Below, piece by piece: positions 53,596-64,000 of a stretch of DNA of 64,000 nt. The number at the start of each line of letters is the position of its first letter. Positions within the stretch are counted from its first letter, which is position 1. Origin of the DNA: Bacillota bacterium (GTDB taxonomy: Bacteria > Bacillota > Clostridia > Lachnospirales > Bianqueaceae). Location of the stretch: the NCBI GenBank assembly GCA_017442735.1, contig JAFRZE010000035.1, positions 50,871 to 114,870 of the forward strand, read 5' to 3'. The notes beneath the pieces were generated by a model. That model saw only the letters and a program-made list of their open reading frames with translations. It had not been told where the DNA came from and ran no database searches. Both the position numbers and the translations under genes were made by a program.

Positions 53596-54242
53596 GCATC
53601 CGCAATGTCATCGTCGCCACCAAAAACGCGGGAAAGATCCGCGAGATCCGTCAGATCCTCGGTGAAGATGTGAACGTTGTCACCATGACCGAGGCAGGTT
53701 TTACCGGCGAGATCGATGAGACCGGCACGACCTTCGAAAGCAATTCCCTCATCAAGGCACGCACCATCTTTGAAGCTTTTAAGGAGAGCGGCCGGTTCGA
53801 TCTCGTCATCTCCGACGACTCCGGGATCGAGATCGATTACTTTGACAAAAAGCCCGGCGTTTATTCTTCCCGCTGGCTCGGGGAAGATACGCCCTATGAT
53901 ATCAAAAACCAGATCATCCTGGATAAAATGAAGGATGTTCCGGAAGAGAAGCGTACGGCCCGCTATGTCTGCGCCATCGCGGCCATTCTGAAAGACGGGA
54001 CCGAGATCATTGTCAAAGAGACCGCAGAAGGAAGGATCGCGAAAAGCGCCTCCGGTCAGGGCGGTTTCGGCTATGATCCGATCTTTGCATTTACCGGAGA
54101 GCCCGGTGATGTACTGCCCGAAGGCCTGGAAGTCGGCATGACCTTCGCCGACATCAGCGCCGAACTGAAACACGCCGTGTCCCATCGCGGCAAGGCCCTC
54201 AGAGCTCTGTACAAAGAGCTTTCGGAAAGGAGTCTTCTTTGA
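53592..54242 (+). CDS. rdgB: RdgB/HAM1 family non-canonical purine NTP pyrophosphatase
   Basis: 216 residues from the ATGA overlap start. It hydrolyses dITP, XTP and ITP to monophosphates, protecting nucleic acids from deaminated purines. Motifs: VATKNAGKIREI (8-19), FESNSLIKAR, ISDDSGIEID (about 75-84, catalytic Asp), GFGYDPIF and the C-terminal SHRGKALRAL. Slightly longer than E. coli RdgB. Translationally coupled to the regulator upstream and to the YfcE-like phosphodiesterase downstream; the rdgB-yfcE pair is common in Firmicutes. Confidence 0.95.
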   Translation: MSIRNVIVATKNAGKIREIRQILGEDVNVVTMTEAGFTGEIDETGTTFESNSLIKARTIFEAFKESGRFDLVISDDSGIEIDYFDKKPGVYSSRWLGEDTPYDIKNQIILDKMKDVPEEKRTARYVCAIAAILKDGTEIIVKETAEGRIAKSASGQGGFGYDPIFAFTGEPGDVLPEGLEVGMTFADISAELKHAVSHRGKALRALYKELSERSLL

Positions 54243-54739
54243 CATTTCTGATCCTATCGGACACCCACGGCCGGATCGACCGCGCCGGCGAGCTTATTGA
54301 ACGCCTGCACGAACAGATCGACGGCGTCTGGCATCTGGGCGACAACTACCGTGATTTCGAACTGCTGGAAAAGCGTTATCGCCCGCTCTATCATCTGGCC
54401 TTTCAGGCAGTCCCCGGCAACTGCGACTCTTTCTGTCCGGCGCCGAACCGTCTTTCCATTCCGGTGGAAGGCCACCGTGTCTTTATGCAGCACGGAGACG
54501 CTTTCGGCGTTTCCGGCTACTCCATCGGCCAGTTTCCGAGAGCCGCAAAAAGGGAAAAAGCGAACGTGGTCCTCTTCGGCCATACCCACGTCCCGCTGAT
54601 CGAAGTACAGGACGGCGTCCTCTATCTGAATCCCGGCTCCCTCTCCCTCCCGAAGGGCGGCAGCGAACCTTCCTACGCGCTCTTAGATCTTGAAAGAAAT
54701 CAACCGCCGAAGGCTGAACTTTTTACCTATTCCGAATAG
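54239..54739 (+). CDS. YfcE/MJ0936-type metallophosphodiesterase
   Basis: 166 residues with a TTG start 6 nt after AAAGGAG, overlapping the rdgB stop by 4 bp. All metal motifs of the family are present: SDTHG (7-11), GDNYRD, GNCD, QHGD and GHTHVP, ending with NPGS. It is a dimetal (Mn2+) phosphodiesterase; the natural substrate is unknown. End of the protease-regulator-rdgB transcription unit, with a terminator that overlaps the V-ATPase promoter. Confidence 0.93.
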   Translation: MTFLILSDTHGRIDRAGELIERLHEQIDGVWHLGDNYRDFELLEKRYRPLYHLAFQAVPGNCDSFCPAPNRLSIPVEGHRVFMQHGDAFGVSGYSIGQFPRAAKREKANVVLFGHTHVPLIEVQDGVLYLNPGSLSLPKGGSEPSYALLDLERNQPPKAELFTYSE

Positions 54740-54755
54740 CCTGTAAATGACTGTA

Positions 54756-54794
54756 AAGCGAGGTGAATCTTTCTTGATTTCTCCCCGCTTTTTT
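54756..54794 (+). terminator. Terminator of the rdgB-yfcE unit
   Basis: AAAGCGAGGTGAA pairs with TTTCTCCCCGCTTT (two mismatches), followed by TTTTT. It covers the -35 of the V-ATPase promoter. Confidence 0.75.
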
Positions 54795-54802
54795 CATATA
54801 AT
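54774..54802 (+). promoter_or_regulatory. Promoter of the V-ATPase operon
   Basis: TTGATT (54774-54779), 17-bp spacer, TATAAT (54797-54802). Transcription would start near 54809, so the ATG at 54812 would be almost leaderless. This supports the TTG start at 54836 after AAAGGTGG. Confidence 0.9.
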
Positions 54803-54835
54803 ATACATAATATGTTTAGGAAAGGTGGTGTCACT

Positions 54836-55147
54836 TTGATAGAAGAAACCATCAAGGCTGTCAAGGAGGTCGAGCAGCAGGCGCAGGACCTGGTAGCGGA
54901 TGCCTATAATCAGGCGGACGAGATCCGGGCCCAGGCCGAGAAAGATGCCCGGGCTATCCTGGATGAAGCTCGCGAAGAGGTAAGGAAAACACTTGCCGCT
55001 TCGGAGGAGAAATCCAGGGAAGACGGAGCCAAAGCGCTCGAAGACGCAGCGAAAGAGGCAAGGTCCCAGGCTGAGGACCTGAAAACGCGCTCCCTCGAAA
55101 AGAAGGAAGCGGCTCTGGACGCGGTCATCGCCGCTCTGCTGAAGTGA
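54836..55147 (+). CDS. V-type ATPase subunit G/H (peripheral stalk)
   Basis: 103 residues, TTG start with AAAGGTGG 7 nt upstream; ATG 54812 lies at the predicted transcription start. Almost entirely one Ala/Glu/Lys-rich coiled coil (IEETIKAVKEVEQQAQDLVADAY...), the form of the G/H stalk subunit that pairs with subunit E. First gene of the operon. The sequence itself is simple coil, so the call leans on position: immediately 5' of subunit I in the order H-I-K-E-C-F-A-B-D. Confidence 0.8.
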   Translation: MIEETIKAVKEVEQQAQDLVADAYNQADEIRAQAEKDARAILDEAREEVRKTLAASEEKSREDGAKALEDAAKEARSQAEDLKTRSLEKKEAALDAVIAALLK

Positions 55148-55157
55148 GGTAAACTCC

Positions 55158-57669
<2,512 letters not shown>

Positions 57670-57689
57670 TCGATAAGAGGAGAAAAACC

Positions 57690-58316
57690 ATGGCAGGAAT
57701 CGATCGTATCAAAGAATCTATCCTCAGCGAAGCGAATGCCAAGGTCGAAACGATCCTCGAAGAAGCGAAACAGGCCGCCAGAGAAGTAACGGAAAGAGCG
57801 AATGCCGCAGCCGGCAAAATGAAGGAAGAAGCAGTGGAAAAAGCCGCCAGATCTTCCCGGGACTATGCCGGAAGGATCCAGTCACAGATCGGAATGCAGC
57901 AAAAGCAGACCATCCTTTCCGCCAAACAGGATCTGATCCGCGATGTTTTAGACAGCGCGCATGACAAACTCCTGAACCTTCCGGACGCGGAGTATTTTGG
58001 TGTCATCCTTCGTCTGCTTGATCAGAATATCCAGAAAGGAAAAGGCGAAATCCTTTTCAATGCTAAGGATCTTAGCCGTCTTCCCGCGGATTTCGAAAAC
58101 CAACTGGACGAGGCAGCGGCAAAGAAAGACGGAAAGCTCACCCTGTCCAAGGAGGCTGCGGATATTAAAAGCGGCTTTATCCTTCGTTACCGGGATGAGA
58201 AAGATACCAATACTTCTTCGAACTATGGCAGCGTAGAACTGAACTGCTCATTTGAGAGTCTGATCGCCGAGAAAAAGGACCAGTTATCCGACCTGATCAC
58301 CCAGAATCTGTTTTAA
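57690..58316 (+). CDS. ntpE: V-type ATPase subunit E (peripheral stalk)
   Basis: 208 residues. The N-terminal half is a charged coiled coil (AGIDRIKESILSEANAKVETILEEAKQ...) and the C-terminal half an alpha/beta head that caps subunit B. It pairs with the G/H subunit. AAGAGGAGAAAAACC precedes the ATG. The head keeps the SGFILRYRDEKDTNTS...LNCSFESLI segment typical of the family. Confidence 0.92.
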   Translation: MAGIDRIKESILSEANAKVETILEEAKQAAREVTERANAAAGKMKEEAVEKAARSSRDYAGRIQSQIGMQQKQTILSAKQDLIRDVLDSAHDKLLNLPDAEYFGVILRLLDQNIQKGKGEILFNAKDLSRLPADFENQLDEAAAKKDGKLTLSKEAADIKSGFILRYRDEKDTNTSSNYGSVELNCSFESLIAEKKDQLSDLITQNLF

Positions 58317-58328
58317 GGGAGACCCGCT

Positions 58329-59303
58329 ATGAATGATCTCGATTACATATTCGCGGTCGCCCGGATCCGGGTCAGGGAAAAATCCCTCCTGAAAGACTCT
58401 GACATCGCCCAGATGATCACGATGCCCTCTGCCGAGGCCGTCATGGAACATCTGCGTGCGCAGGGCTGGGGGGAAGGCCTGGGTGAAGTCTATACGCCGG
58501 AAGCCCTTCTATCTTCCGAGGAAGCGAAGACCCTGGCGCTGATGCAGGAACTGCGCCTCGATCCCGAGTTTCTCCTTATCCTTTCCTATCCGCAGCTTTT
58601 TCATAATCTGAAAGCCGGCGTGAAGGAAACGGTGACGGAAGAACCGCACCCCGGTGCGTTCTTCCCTCTGGAAGACTTCGGCCGCGAAAAAATACTGAAA
58701 ATCCTGAAAGAAAAGACCTACGATCAGCTGCCCGAAGCGCTGCGTGAGCTGGCGCCCAAGGCGTTTGAGCTCATGCTCAAGACCCGCGACGGACAGGCTG
58801 TCGATATGCTCGTGGACCGGGAGACCCTGTCCGCGATGGAAAAGGCCGGAAGCGCCTCTTCCAATCCCCTGTTTAAAAACTATCTTCAGTCCACGGTGGC
58901 CTACAGCGATATCAAGATCGCCGTCCGTTGCCGCAAGATGAAGAAATCCCGGGCGTTCATTGAAAACGCGCTGGCTCCCTCCTCGCTCATCGATACGAAG
59001 GAGCTTGCCCGCGCGGCCTCCGAGAGCGAAGACGAGTTCTACACCTTCCTTCGCCGCGCAGGCTACGAGGAAGGCGTGGAAGCCCTGAAAACTTCCGCCT
59101 CCGCCTTTGAACGCTGGTGCGACAATCGGCTGATCGCGTCGCTCAGACCCGAGAGAACGCACTCCGAATCTGTCGGACCGGTTCTGGCCTTTTACCTGGC
59201 AAGGATGAACGAGATCAAAACCGCCCGGATCATCCTGACAGGCAAAGCGAATGGTTTCTCGGAAGAAGCCATTCGGGAAAGGGTAAGGGAAATGTATGTA
59301 TAA
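58329..59303 (+). CDS. ntpC: V-type ATPase subunit C
   Basis: 324 residues, all-helical. It starts MNDLDYIFAVARIRVREKSLL and repeats the subunit C pattern with conserved YFKNYLQSTVAYSDIKIAVRCRK-type helices. It forms the funnel that joins the central stalk (D-F) to the K ring. GGGAG lies before the ATG. Its final codons overlap the subunit F start by 8 bp, indicating translational coupling. Confidence 0.93.
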   Translation: MNDLDYIFAVARIRVREKSLLKDSDIAQMITMPSAEAVMEHLRAQGWGEGLGEVYTPEALLSSEEAKTLALMQELRLDPEFLLILSYPQLFHNLKAGVKETVTEEPHPGAFFPLEDFGREKILKILKEKTYDQLPEALRELAPKAFELMLKTRDGQAVDMLVDRETLSAMEKAGSASSNPLFKNYLQSTVAYSDIKIAVRCRKMKKSRAFIENALAPSSLIDTKELARAASESEDEFYTFLRRAGYEEGVEALKTSASAFERWCDNRLIASLRPERTHSESVGPVLAFYLARMNEIKTARIILTGKANGFSEEAIRERVREMYV

Positions 59304-59622
59304 GATAGCCGTAATGGGCGAATATGACAGCATTTACGGTTTCGCCACCCTTGGCCTTACCCTGTTTTCGACCGACGGAAAGACCGACGAGGAAGCCTCT
59401 CGTCTCCTTCGCACCGCAGCCGAAAGCGGCTTCGGCGTCATCTATATGACGGAAGCGCTGATGAACCGGATCCCCCGAGAAGTCGCCCGTTACCAGGCCA
59501 GGCTCACTCCGGCGATCATTGCCATACCGGGTGTTGCCGGCAATACCGGCGCCGGGATCGCGAATGTCAAAAAATCCGTAGAACAGGCTGTCGGATCTGA
59601 TATCCTGTTTTCAAACAGCTAA
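59296..59622 (+). CDS. ntpG: V-type ATPase subunit F
   Basis: 108 residues, Rossmann-like small subunit: MYKIAVMGEYDSIYGFATLGL at the start, a middle GFGVIYMTEALMNRIP, and IAIPGVAGNTGAGIANVKKSVEQAVG at the end. It binds subunit D on the central stalk. It begins inside the end of ntpC. In the E. hirae naming this is NtpG. Confidence 0.93.
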   Translation: MYKIAVMGEYDSIYGFATLGLTLFSTDGKTDEEASRLLRTAAESGFGVIYMTEALMNRIPREVARYQARLTPAIIAIPGVAGNTGAGIANVKKSVEQAVGSDILFSNS

Positions 59623-59637
59623 AGAGGTAAACGATCC

Positions 59638-61413
59638 ATGAGCAAAACTAGAGGAATTATTAAAAAAGTAGCCGGCCCGCTGGTCATTGCCGAGGGCATG
59701 CGCGACGCCAACATGTATGACGTGGTGCGTGTTTCCGAGCAGCGTCTGATCGGCGAGGTCATCGAAATGCACGGGGATCAGGCCTCCATTCAGGTTTACG
59801 AGGAAACGCAGGGCTTAGGCCCCGGCGCGCCTGTCGAATCCATGGAAGTGCCGCTGTCCGTCGAACTGGGCCCGGGTCTGATCGGTTCCATCTATGACGG
59901 TATCCAGCGTCCCCTGAACAAGATCATGGAAGTGACGAACTCCAACCTGCTTTCCCGCGGTGTGGAAGTTCCTTCCCTGGACCGCAGCCTGAAATGGGAC
60001 TTCGTTCCCACCGTAGAAGCCGGCGCGCATGTAGAAGCCGGTGATATCATCGGAACCGTCAAGGAGACCTCTCTGGTCGTCCAGAAGATCATGATCCCCT
60101 ACGGCGTATCCGGTACCCTGAAAGAGATCAAGGCCGGTTCCTTCACTATCGAGGATGAGATCGGCACCGTCGAGACCGAAAAAGGCGATGTGCCCGTCAG
60201 GTTGATGCAGACCTGGCCCGTTCGTAAAGGCCGTCCGTATGTCCGCAAACTCGCGCCGGAAATGCCGCTGGTCACCGGTCAGCGTGTTATCGATACGTTC
60301 TTCCCCATCGCCAAGGGCGGTGTCGCAGCGGTTCCCGGACCTTTCGGTTCCGGCAAGACCGTTATCCAGCACCAGCTCGCCAAGTGGGCGGAAGCGGATA
60401 TCGTCGTGTACATCGGCTGCGGTGAGCGCGGCAACGAGATGACCGACGTTCTGAACGAGTTCCCCGAGCTGAAGGACCCCAAATCCGGCGAGTCCCTGAT
60501 GAACCGGACCATTCTGATCGCCAACACTTCCGACATGCCGGTTGCGGCGCGTGAAGCGTCCATTTACACCGGTATCACCATCGCGGAATACTTCCGTGAC
60601 ATGGGCTACTCCGTCGCCCTGATGGCTGACTCCACTTCCCGCTGGGCCGAGGCTCTGCGTGAGATGTCCGGCCGTCTGGAAGAGATGCCCGGTGAGGAAG
60701 GTTACCCCGCGTACCTCGGTTCCCGTCTGGCACAGTTCTATGAGCGTGCCGGCCGCGTGATCTCGCTGGGTCAGGACGGACGCGAAGGTCAGCTTTCCGT
60801 TATCGGCGCTGTCTCGCCTCCCGGCGGTGACATTTCCGAGCCCGTTTCCCAGGCCACCCTTCGTATCGTCAAGGTATTCTGGGGTCTGGACGCGGATCTG
60901 GCTTACCAGCGTCACTTCCCGGCCATCAACTGGCTGACCTCCTACTCGCTTTACTTAGATAGTATGGAGAACTGGTTCGGTAAAAACGTCAAGGAAGACT
61001 GGATGAGCACCCGTCAGCACCTGATGACCCTGCTTCAGGAAGAAGCCTCCCTGAACGAGATCGTAAAGATGGTCGGTATGGACGCCCTTTCACCGCAGGA
61101 TCGTCTGAGAATGGAAGCCGCCCGCTCGATCCGTGAGGACTTCCTGCATCAGAACTCCTTCGATGAGATCGACACCTATACGTCTCTCAGCAAACAGTAT
61201 TACCTGATGAAACTCGTCTACGCGTTCTATGAGGAGGGCACGAAAGCTCTCCAGGCCGGCGCATCGATCAATGATCTGGTCGCCATGGCCTGCCGCGAAA
61301 AGATCGGACGTTTCAAATATACCCTTGAGAAAGATATCGACGCCCAGTACGCGCTCGTCTCCCACGAGATCGTGGAAGAAGCCGCCAGCTTAGTCGGAAA
61401 GGAGGACCTGTAA
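59638..61413 (+). CDS. ntpA: V-type ATPase catalytic subunit A
   Basis: 591 residues. Walker A GPFGSGKT is at 234-241 and the catalytic Glu263 in GCGERGNEM. The non-homologous insert of about 80 residues (about 120-190) that marks V/A-type A subunits is present. [33 protein letters not shown] is highly conserved. It hydrolyses ATP at the A/B interfaces and drives the rotor. AGAGGT precedes the ATG. Encoded 3 bp before ntpB. Confidence 0.98.
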   Translation: MSKTRGIIKKVAGPLVIAEGMRDANMYDVVRVSEQRLIGEVIEMHGDQASIQVYEETQGLGPGAPVESMEVPLSVELGPGLIGSIYDGIQRPLNKIMEVTNSNLLSRGVEVPSLDRSLKWDFVPTVEAGAHVEAGDIIGTVKETSLVVQKIMIPYGVSGTLKEIKAGSFTIEDEIGTVETEKGDVPVRLMQTWPVRKGRPYVRKLAPEMPLVTGQRVIDTFFPIAKGGVAAVPGPFGSGKTVIQHQLAKWAEADIVVYIGCGERGNEMTDVLNEFPELKDPKSGESLMNRTILIANTSDMPVAAREASIYTGITIAEYFRDMGYSVALMADSTSRWAEALREMSGRLEEMPGEEGYPAYLGSRLAQFYERAGRVISLGQDGREGQLSVIGAVSPPGGDISEPVSQATLRIVKVFWGLDADLAYQRHFPAINWLTSYSLYLDSMENWFGKNVKEDWMSTRQHLMTLLQEEASLNEIVKMVGMDALSPQDRLRMEAARSIREDFLHQNSFDEIDTYTSLSKQYYLMKLVYAFYEEGTKALQAGASINDLVAMACREKIGRFKYTLEKDIDAQYALVSHEIVEEAASLVGKEDL

Positions 61414-61416
61414 GTC

Positions 61417-62802
61417 ATGGCAAAAGAATACCGTACCATTCAGGAAGTTACCGGCCCGCTGATGCTGGTCAAGGGAGTCGAAAATGTCACTTACAACGAA
61501 CTCGGTGAGATCGAGCTGAAAGACGGCGAGACCCGCCGCTGCAAGGTCCTGGAGATCGACGGACCGAACGCGCTGGTCCAGCTGTTCGAGTCCTCCACCG
61601 GTATCAGCCTGGAGTCCAGTAAGGTCCGTTTCCTGGGCCGCTCCATGGAGCTGGGCGTATCGCCCGACATGCTCGGCCGTGTCTTCGACGGTTTAGGCCG
61701 CACGATCGACGGCGGTCCCGACATCCTGCCGGAGAAGCGTCTCGACATCAACGGTCTGCCCATGAACCCGGCTGCCCGTGAATATCCTTCCGAGTTTATC
61801 CAGACCGGTATTTCCGCGATCGACGGTCTGAACACCCTGGTCCGCGGTCAGAAGCTGCCGATCTTCTCCGCGTCCGGTCTGCCCCACGCGCAGCTGGCCG
61901 CCCAGATCGCCCGTCAGGCCAAGGTGCGCGGCACCTCCGATCCGTTCGCCGTTGTCTTTGCCGCCATGGGTATCACCTTCGAGGAAGCCAACTTCTTCCA
62001 GGAGTCCTTCCGTGAGACCGGCGCCATCGACCGTTCCGTTCTGTTCCTGAACCTGGCGAACGACCCGGCCGTCGAGCGTATCTCCACGCCTCGTATGGCG
62101 CTGACCGCCGCTGAATACCTGGCTTTCGAAAAAGGCATGCACGTTCTGGTCATCCTGACCGATATCACGAACTACGCCGACTCTCTGCGTGAGGTTTCCG
62201 CCGCACGTAAAGAGGTCCCCGGACGCCGCGGCTATCCCGGTTACATGTACACCGACCTTGCGACGATGTACGAACGTGCCGGCCGTCAGAAGGGCAAGAA
62301 CGGTTCCATCACTCTGATCCCGATCCTGTCCATGCCTGAGGACGACAAGACCCATCCCATCCCTGACCTTACCGGTTACATCACCGAAGGTCAGATCATC
62401 CTTTCCCGTGAGCTCTACCGGAAAGGTATCATGCCGCCGGTAGACGTTCTGCCTTCGCTTTCCCGTCTGAAAGATAAAGGTATCGGTAAAGGCCGTACCC
62501 GTGAAGACCACGCTGCTACCATGAACCAGCTCTTCGCCGCTTACGCCCGTGGTAAGGAAGCGAAGGAACTCATGGTCATTCTTGGTGAAGCCGCGCTGAC
62601 GGAGACCGACCTGATTTACGCGAAGTTCTCGGATGCCTTCGAGCAGCGATATGTCTCTCAGGGCTACCGCACCGACCGCAACATCGAAGAGACGCTGGAG
62701 CTCGGCTGGGAACTTTTACGCATCCTTCCGCGTTCCGAGCTGAAACGTATCAGTGACGCGCTGCTGGATAAATACTACGCGCCGCAGGACAAAGAGGATT
62801 AA
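61417..62802 (+). CDS. ntpB: V-type ATPase subunit B (non-catalytic)
   Basis: 461 residues. It lacks a true Walker A ([19 protein letters not shown] in its place), as in all B subunits. [25 protein letters not shown] and [32 protein letters not shown] segments match. It alternates with A in the hexameric head and supplies the arginine finger. Normal length for the family. Three bases separate it from ntpA and three from ntpD. Confidence 0.97.
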   Translation: MAKEYRTIQEVTGPLMLVKGVENVTYNELGEIELKDGETRRCKVLEIDGPNALVQLFESSTGISLESSKVRFLGRSMELGVSPDMLGRVFDGLGRTIDGGPDILPEKRLDINGLPMNPAAREYPSEFIQTGISAIDGLNTLVRGQKLPIFSASGLPHAQLAAQIARQAKVRGTSDPFAVVFAAMGITFEEANFFQESFRETGAIDRSVLFLNLANDPAVERISTPRMALTAAEYLAFEKGMHVLVILTDITNYADSLREVSAARKEVPGRRGYPGYMYTDLATMYERAGRQKGKNGSITLIPILSMPEDDKTHPIPDLTGYITEGQIILSRELYRKGIMPPVDVLPSLSRLKDKGIGKGRTREDHAATMNQLFAAYARGKEAKELMVILGEAALTETDLIYAKFSDAFEQRYVSQGYRTDRNIEETLELGWELLRILPRSELKRISDALLDKYYAPQDKED

Positions 62803-62805
62803 GCC

Positions 62806-63465
62806 ATGGCATCGACACAGGTAAACCCGACCCGAATGGAGCTGACCCGACTGAAGAAAAAGCTCGGGACAGCGATCAAAGGGCATCGTCTTCTGAAGGA
62901 CAAGCGGGATGAACTGATGCGGGAATTTCTCGATATGGTGCGTATCAACATGGAGCTTCGCCAGAAGGTGGAAGAAAAGATCAAAGCCGCCGATCTGGAC
63001 TTTGTCCTCGCGAAATCCACCATGTCGGAAGAGACCCTGCAGGACGCCCTCATGGCGCCCAAGCAGGAAGTCCAGCTGACGGTCGATAAGCGTAATGTCA
63101 TGAGTGTCGACATTCCGGTCTTTGACTATACGACCCGGACCGCCGACGCGAATGACATCTACTCCTACGGCTTTGCCTTCACCTCCGCGGACCTGGACGA
63201 CGCTGTCGGCTCTCTGGCCGCCGTCTTCCCGGAAATGCTGAAGCTGGCGGAAGTGGAAAAATCCTGTCAGCTGATGGCCGCCGAGATCGAGAAGACCCGC
63301 CGCCGCGTCAACGCGCTGGAACATGTCATTATCCCGGAGACCCAGCAGGGGATCCGCTACATTACCATGAAACTGGATGAGAACGAGCGCTCCACGCAGG
63401 TCCGACTGATGAAAGTCAAGGACATGATGCTCAAGGAAGCCGGCTACGGCAAAGATAAAGAGTGA
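62806..63465 (+). CDS. ntpD: V-type ATPase subunit D (central stalk)
   Basis: 219 residues, two long antiparallel helices at the ends around a shorter middle: NPTRMELTRLKKKLGTAIKGHRLLKDKRDELM at the start and VNALEHVIIPETQQGIRYITMKLDENERS at the end, both strongly conserved. It rotates inside the A/B head. Last gene of the operon, followed by a terminator hairpin and then the tandem hairpin array. Confidence 0.96.
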   Translation: MASTQVNPTRMELTRLKKKLGTAIKGHRLLKDKRDELMREFLDMVRINMELRQKVEEKIKAADLDFVLAKSTMSEETLQDALMAPKQEVQLTVDKRNVMSVDIPVFDYTTRTADANDIYSYGFAFTSADLDDAVGSLAAVFPEMLKLAEVEKSCQLMAAEIEKTRRRVNALEHVIIPETQQGIRYITMKLDENERSTQVRLMKVKDMMLKEAGYGKDKE

Positions 63466-63472
63466 TCACCGC

Positions 63473-63514
63473 AAGGGCAATGAACGCCTACCATATGGCT
63501 TTTCATTGCCCTTT
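63473..63514 (+). terminator. Terminator of the V-ATPase operon
   Basis: AAGGGCAATGAA (63473-63484) pairs perfectly with TTCATTGCCCTT (63502-63513), 17-nt loop. The T-rich end TTTGCTTTG is only a modest U-tract. Confidence 0.8.
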
Positions 63515-63540
63515 GCTTTGCCGCGCGGCCGGCGCTTTGT

Positions 63541-63822
63541 TAGCAAGGTTGCTCTTATTTTTAACCTGACCTTGCTACGACCAGCCCGGGTTCTAGCAAG
63601 ATTCGCCTGGTTTTGGGCTGAACCTTGCTACTGTGATAGCAAGGTTGCCCTGGCTTTTGACTGAACCTTGCTACTATCAGCCTGAACATTAGCAAGGTCG
63701 GACTGGTTTTAGACTAAATCTTGCTACGGTGGTAGCAAGGTTTTCCTGTTTTTCGACCGAACCTTGCTACTGCCAGCCATAACACTAGCAAGGTCGGCAC
63801 GTTTTTCAACTAACTCTTGCTA
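63541..63822. repeat. Array of six 37-bp hairpin units with alternating 16- and 6-bp spacers
   Basis: Units start at 63541, 63594, 63637, 63690, 63733 and 63786, each exactly 37 bp. Each unit begins TAGCAAG and ends CTTGCTA. The arms are near TAGCAAGGTT and AACCTTGCTA, with a perfect 10-bp stem in unit 3. The 17-nt loop is often close to CTGGTTTT-GACTG. Spacers are 16, 6, 16, 6 and 16 bp, so two units form one 96-bp period repeated three times. The 16-bp spacers share CAGCC. No gene overlaps it. Confidence 0.95.
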
Positions 63823-63993
63823 CTGAGGTATTAACGTTCTCTCTATTATTTTGTAAAATAACTAAAACTTCCCACACCTAAAAGGTGTTTCGGACCTTGA
63901 AAACTCAATAATGTAGGCAATCAAAAAGGCATAAAACCTCATATTTATGGTATAATTGAGTTGACGAAAAACAAAAAACCATAGGAGGATTCT
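63823..63993 (+). promoter_or_regulatory. Upstream region of the next gene
   Basis: AT-rich. It contains a small ACACCT/AGGTGT hairpin (63874-63888), then TATAAT (63951-63956) as a likely -10 without a good -35, and AGGAGG (63983-63988) just before the ATG at 63994. Confidence 0.55.
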
Positions 63994-64000
63994 ATGCCCA
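63994..64000 (+). CDS. Start of a gene running off the right edge
   Basis: ATGCCCA (Met-Pro...) begins 5 nt after AGGAGG, so a gene clearly starts here, but only two codons are visible. Product unknown. Confidence 0.6.

Noticed and set aside
63541..63822. CRISPR array
   Set aside because: Unit length of 37 fits, but spacers alternate 16 and 6 bp, units are diverged, spacers are related to one another, and no cas genes are in the window.
63893..63917. rRNA-leader-like CCTTGAAAACT sequence
   Set aside because: Similar words precede 23S rRNA in Firmicutes, but no rRNA sequence is present in the window.

Overview
The window looks like chromosome of a GC-rich anaerobic member of the Clostridia (Firmicutes). 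The evidence is a V-type ATPase operon, an EtfAB-lactate dehydrogenase cluster of the electron-confurcating type, a transketolase split into two genes, one very long PurL, AGGAGG ribosome-binding sites, and families common in gut clostridia (DUF1292, DUF1846, DUF6472, DUF1015, HelD). GH94 cellobiose phosphorylase, xylulokinase and sugar-acid type enzymes suggest growth on plant-derived sugars. No rRNA, tRNA, prophage or CRISPR array was seen.

Layout. 1-279 is the tail of a HerA-like protein. 734-11121 (minus) holds DUF2804, a VanX-like dipeptidase, an IlvD/Edd dehydratase, DUF1292, aminopeptidase P, PurL and an ornithine cyclodeaminase-like (LOR/SDH) protein. 11144-14580 (minus) holds a lipoprotein, an anti-sigma/ECF sigma pair and a NUDIX hydrolase. 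14762-17383 (plus) holds an acetyltransferase and a two-gene sugar isomerase/2-hydroxyacid dehydrogenase operon. 17474-18682 (minus) is an AT-richer AAA ATPase (DUF4143) behind three regularly spaced palindromes. 18900-23325 (plus) is etfB-etfA-lactate dehydrogenase-ribokinase. 23699-28056 (minus) contains a flavin-binding protein and a xylulokinase operon. 28206-28763 is DUF937. 29230-37890 (minus) holds DUF6472, DUF1015, serA, serC, helD, mscS and split transketolase. 38063-40504 is cellobiose phosphorylase. 40683-46950 (minus) holds a beta-helix lipoprotein, a YfcC transporter, an rRNA methyltransferase and DUF1846. 47077-54739 is mainly plus: a GGT-family enzyme, aquaporin, a PP2C-LysM membrane protein, a trypsin-like protease, a degenerate response regulator, RdgB and YfcE. 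54836-63465 is the complete V-ATPase operon, in the order H-I-K-E-C-F-A-B-D.

The most unusual content is non-coding. First, a dispersed element of about 300-360 bp occurs four times (340-697, 23348-23689, 28872-29212, 44981-45312). Each copy is a diverged inverted duplication of two homologous halves, with hairpins that carry compensatory changes between copies. Three of the four copies fill the gap between convergent genes. Second, directly after the V-ATPase operon lies an array of six 37-bp hairpin units with spacers alternating exactly 16 and 6 bp, which makes a 96-bp higher-order period (63541-63822). Other signals are a ribosome-binding site buried in a 19-bp hairpin (42054-42101), nested inverted repeats (40540-40680), an 80-nt multi-hairpin element (45374-45454) and the operator array of the AAA ATPase.

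Functional links. The EtfAB-lactate dehydrogenase would couple lactate oxidation to NAD and ferredoxin. The V-ATPase rotor subunit carries a complete Na+-binding signature, so it probably works with a sodium gradient. SerA and SerC make serine. The xylulokinase operon, dehydratase and transketolase would feed pentoses and sugar acids into central metabolism.
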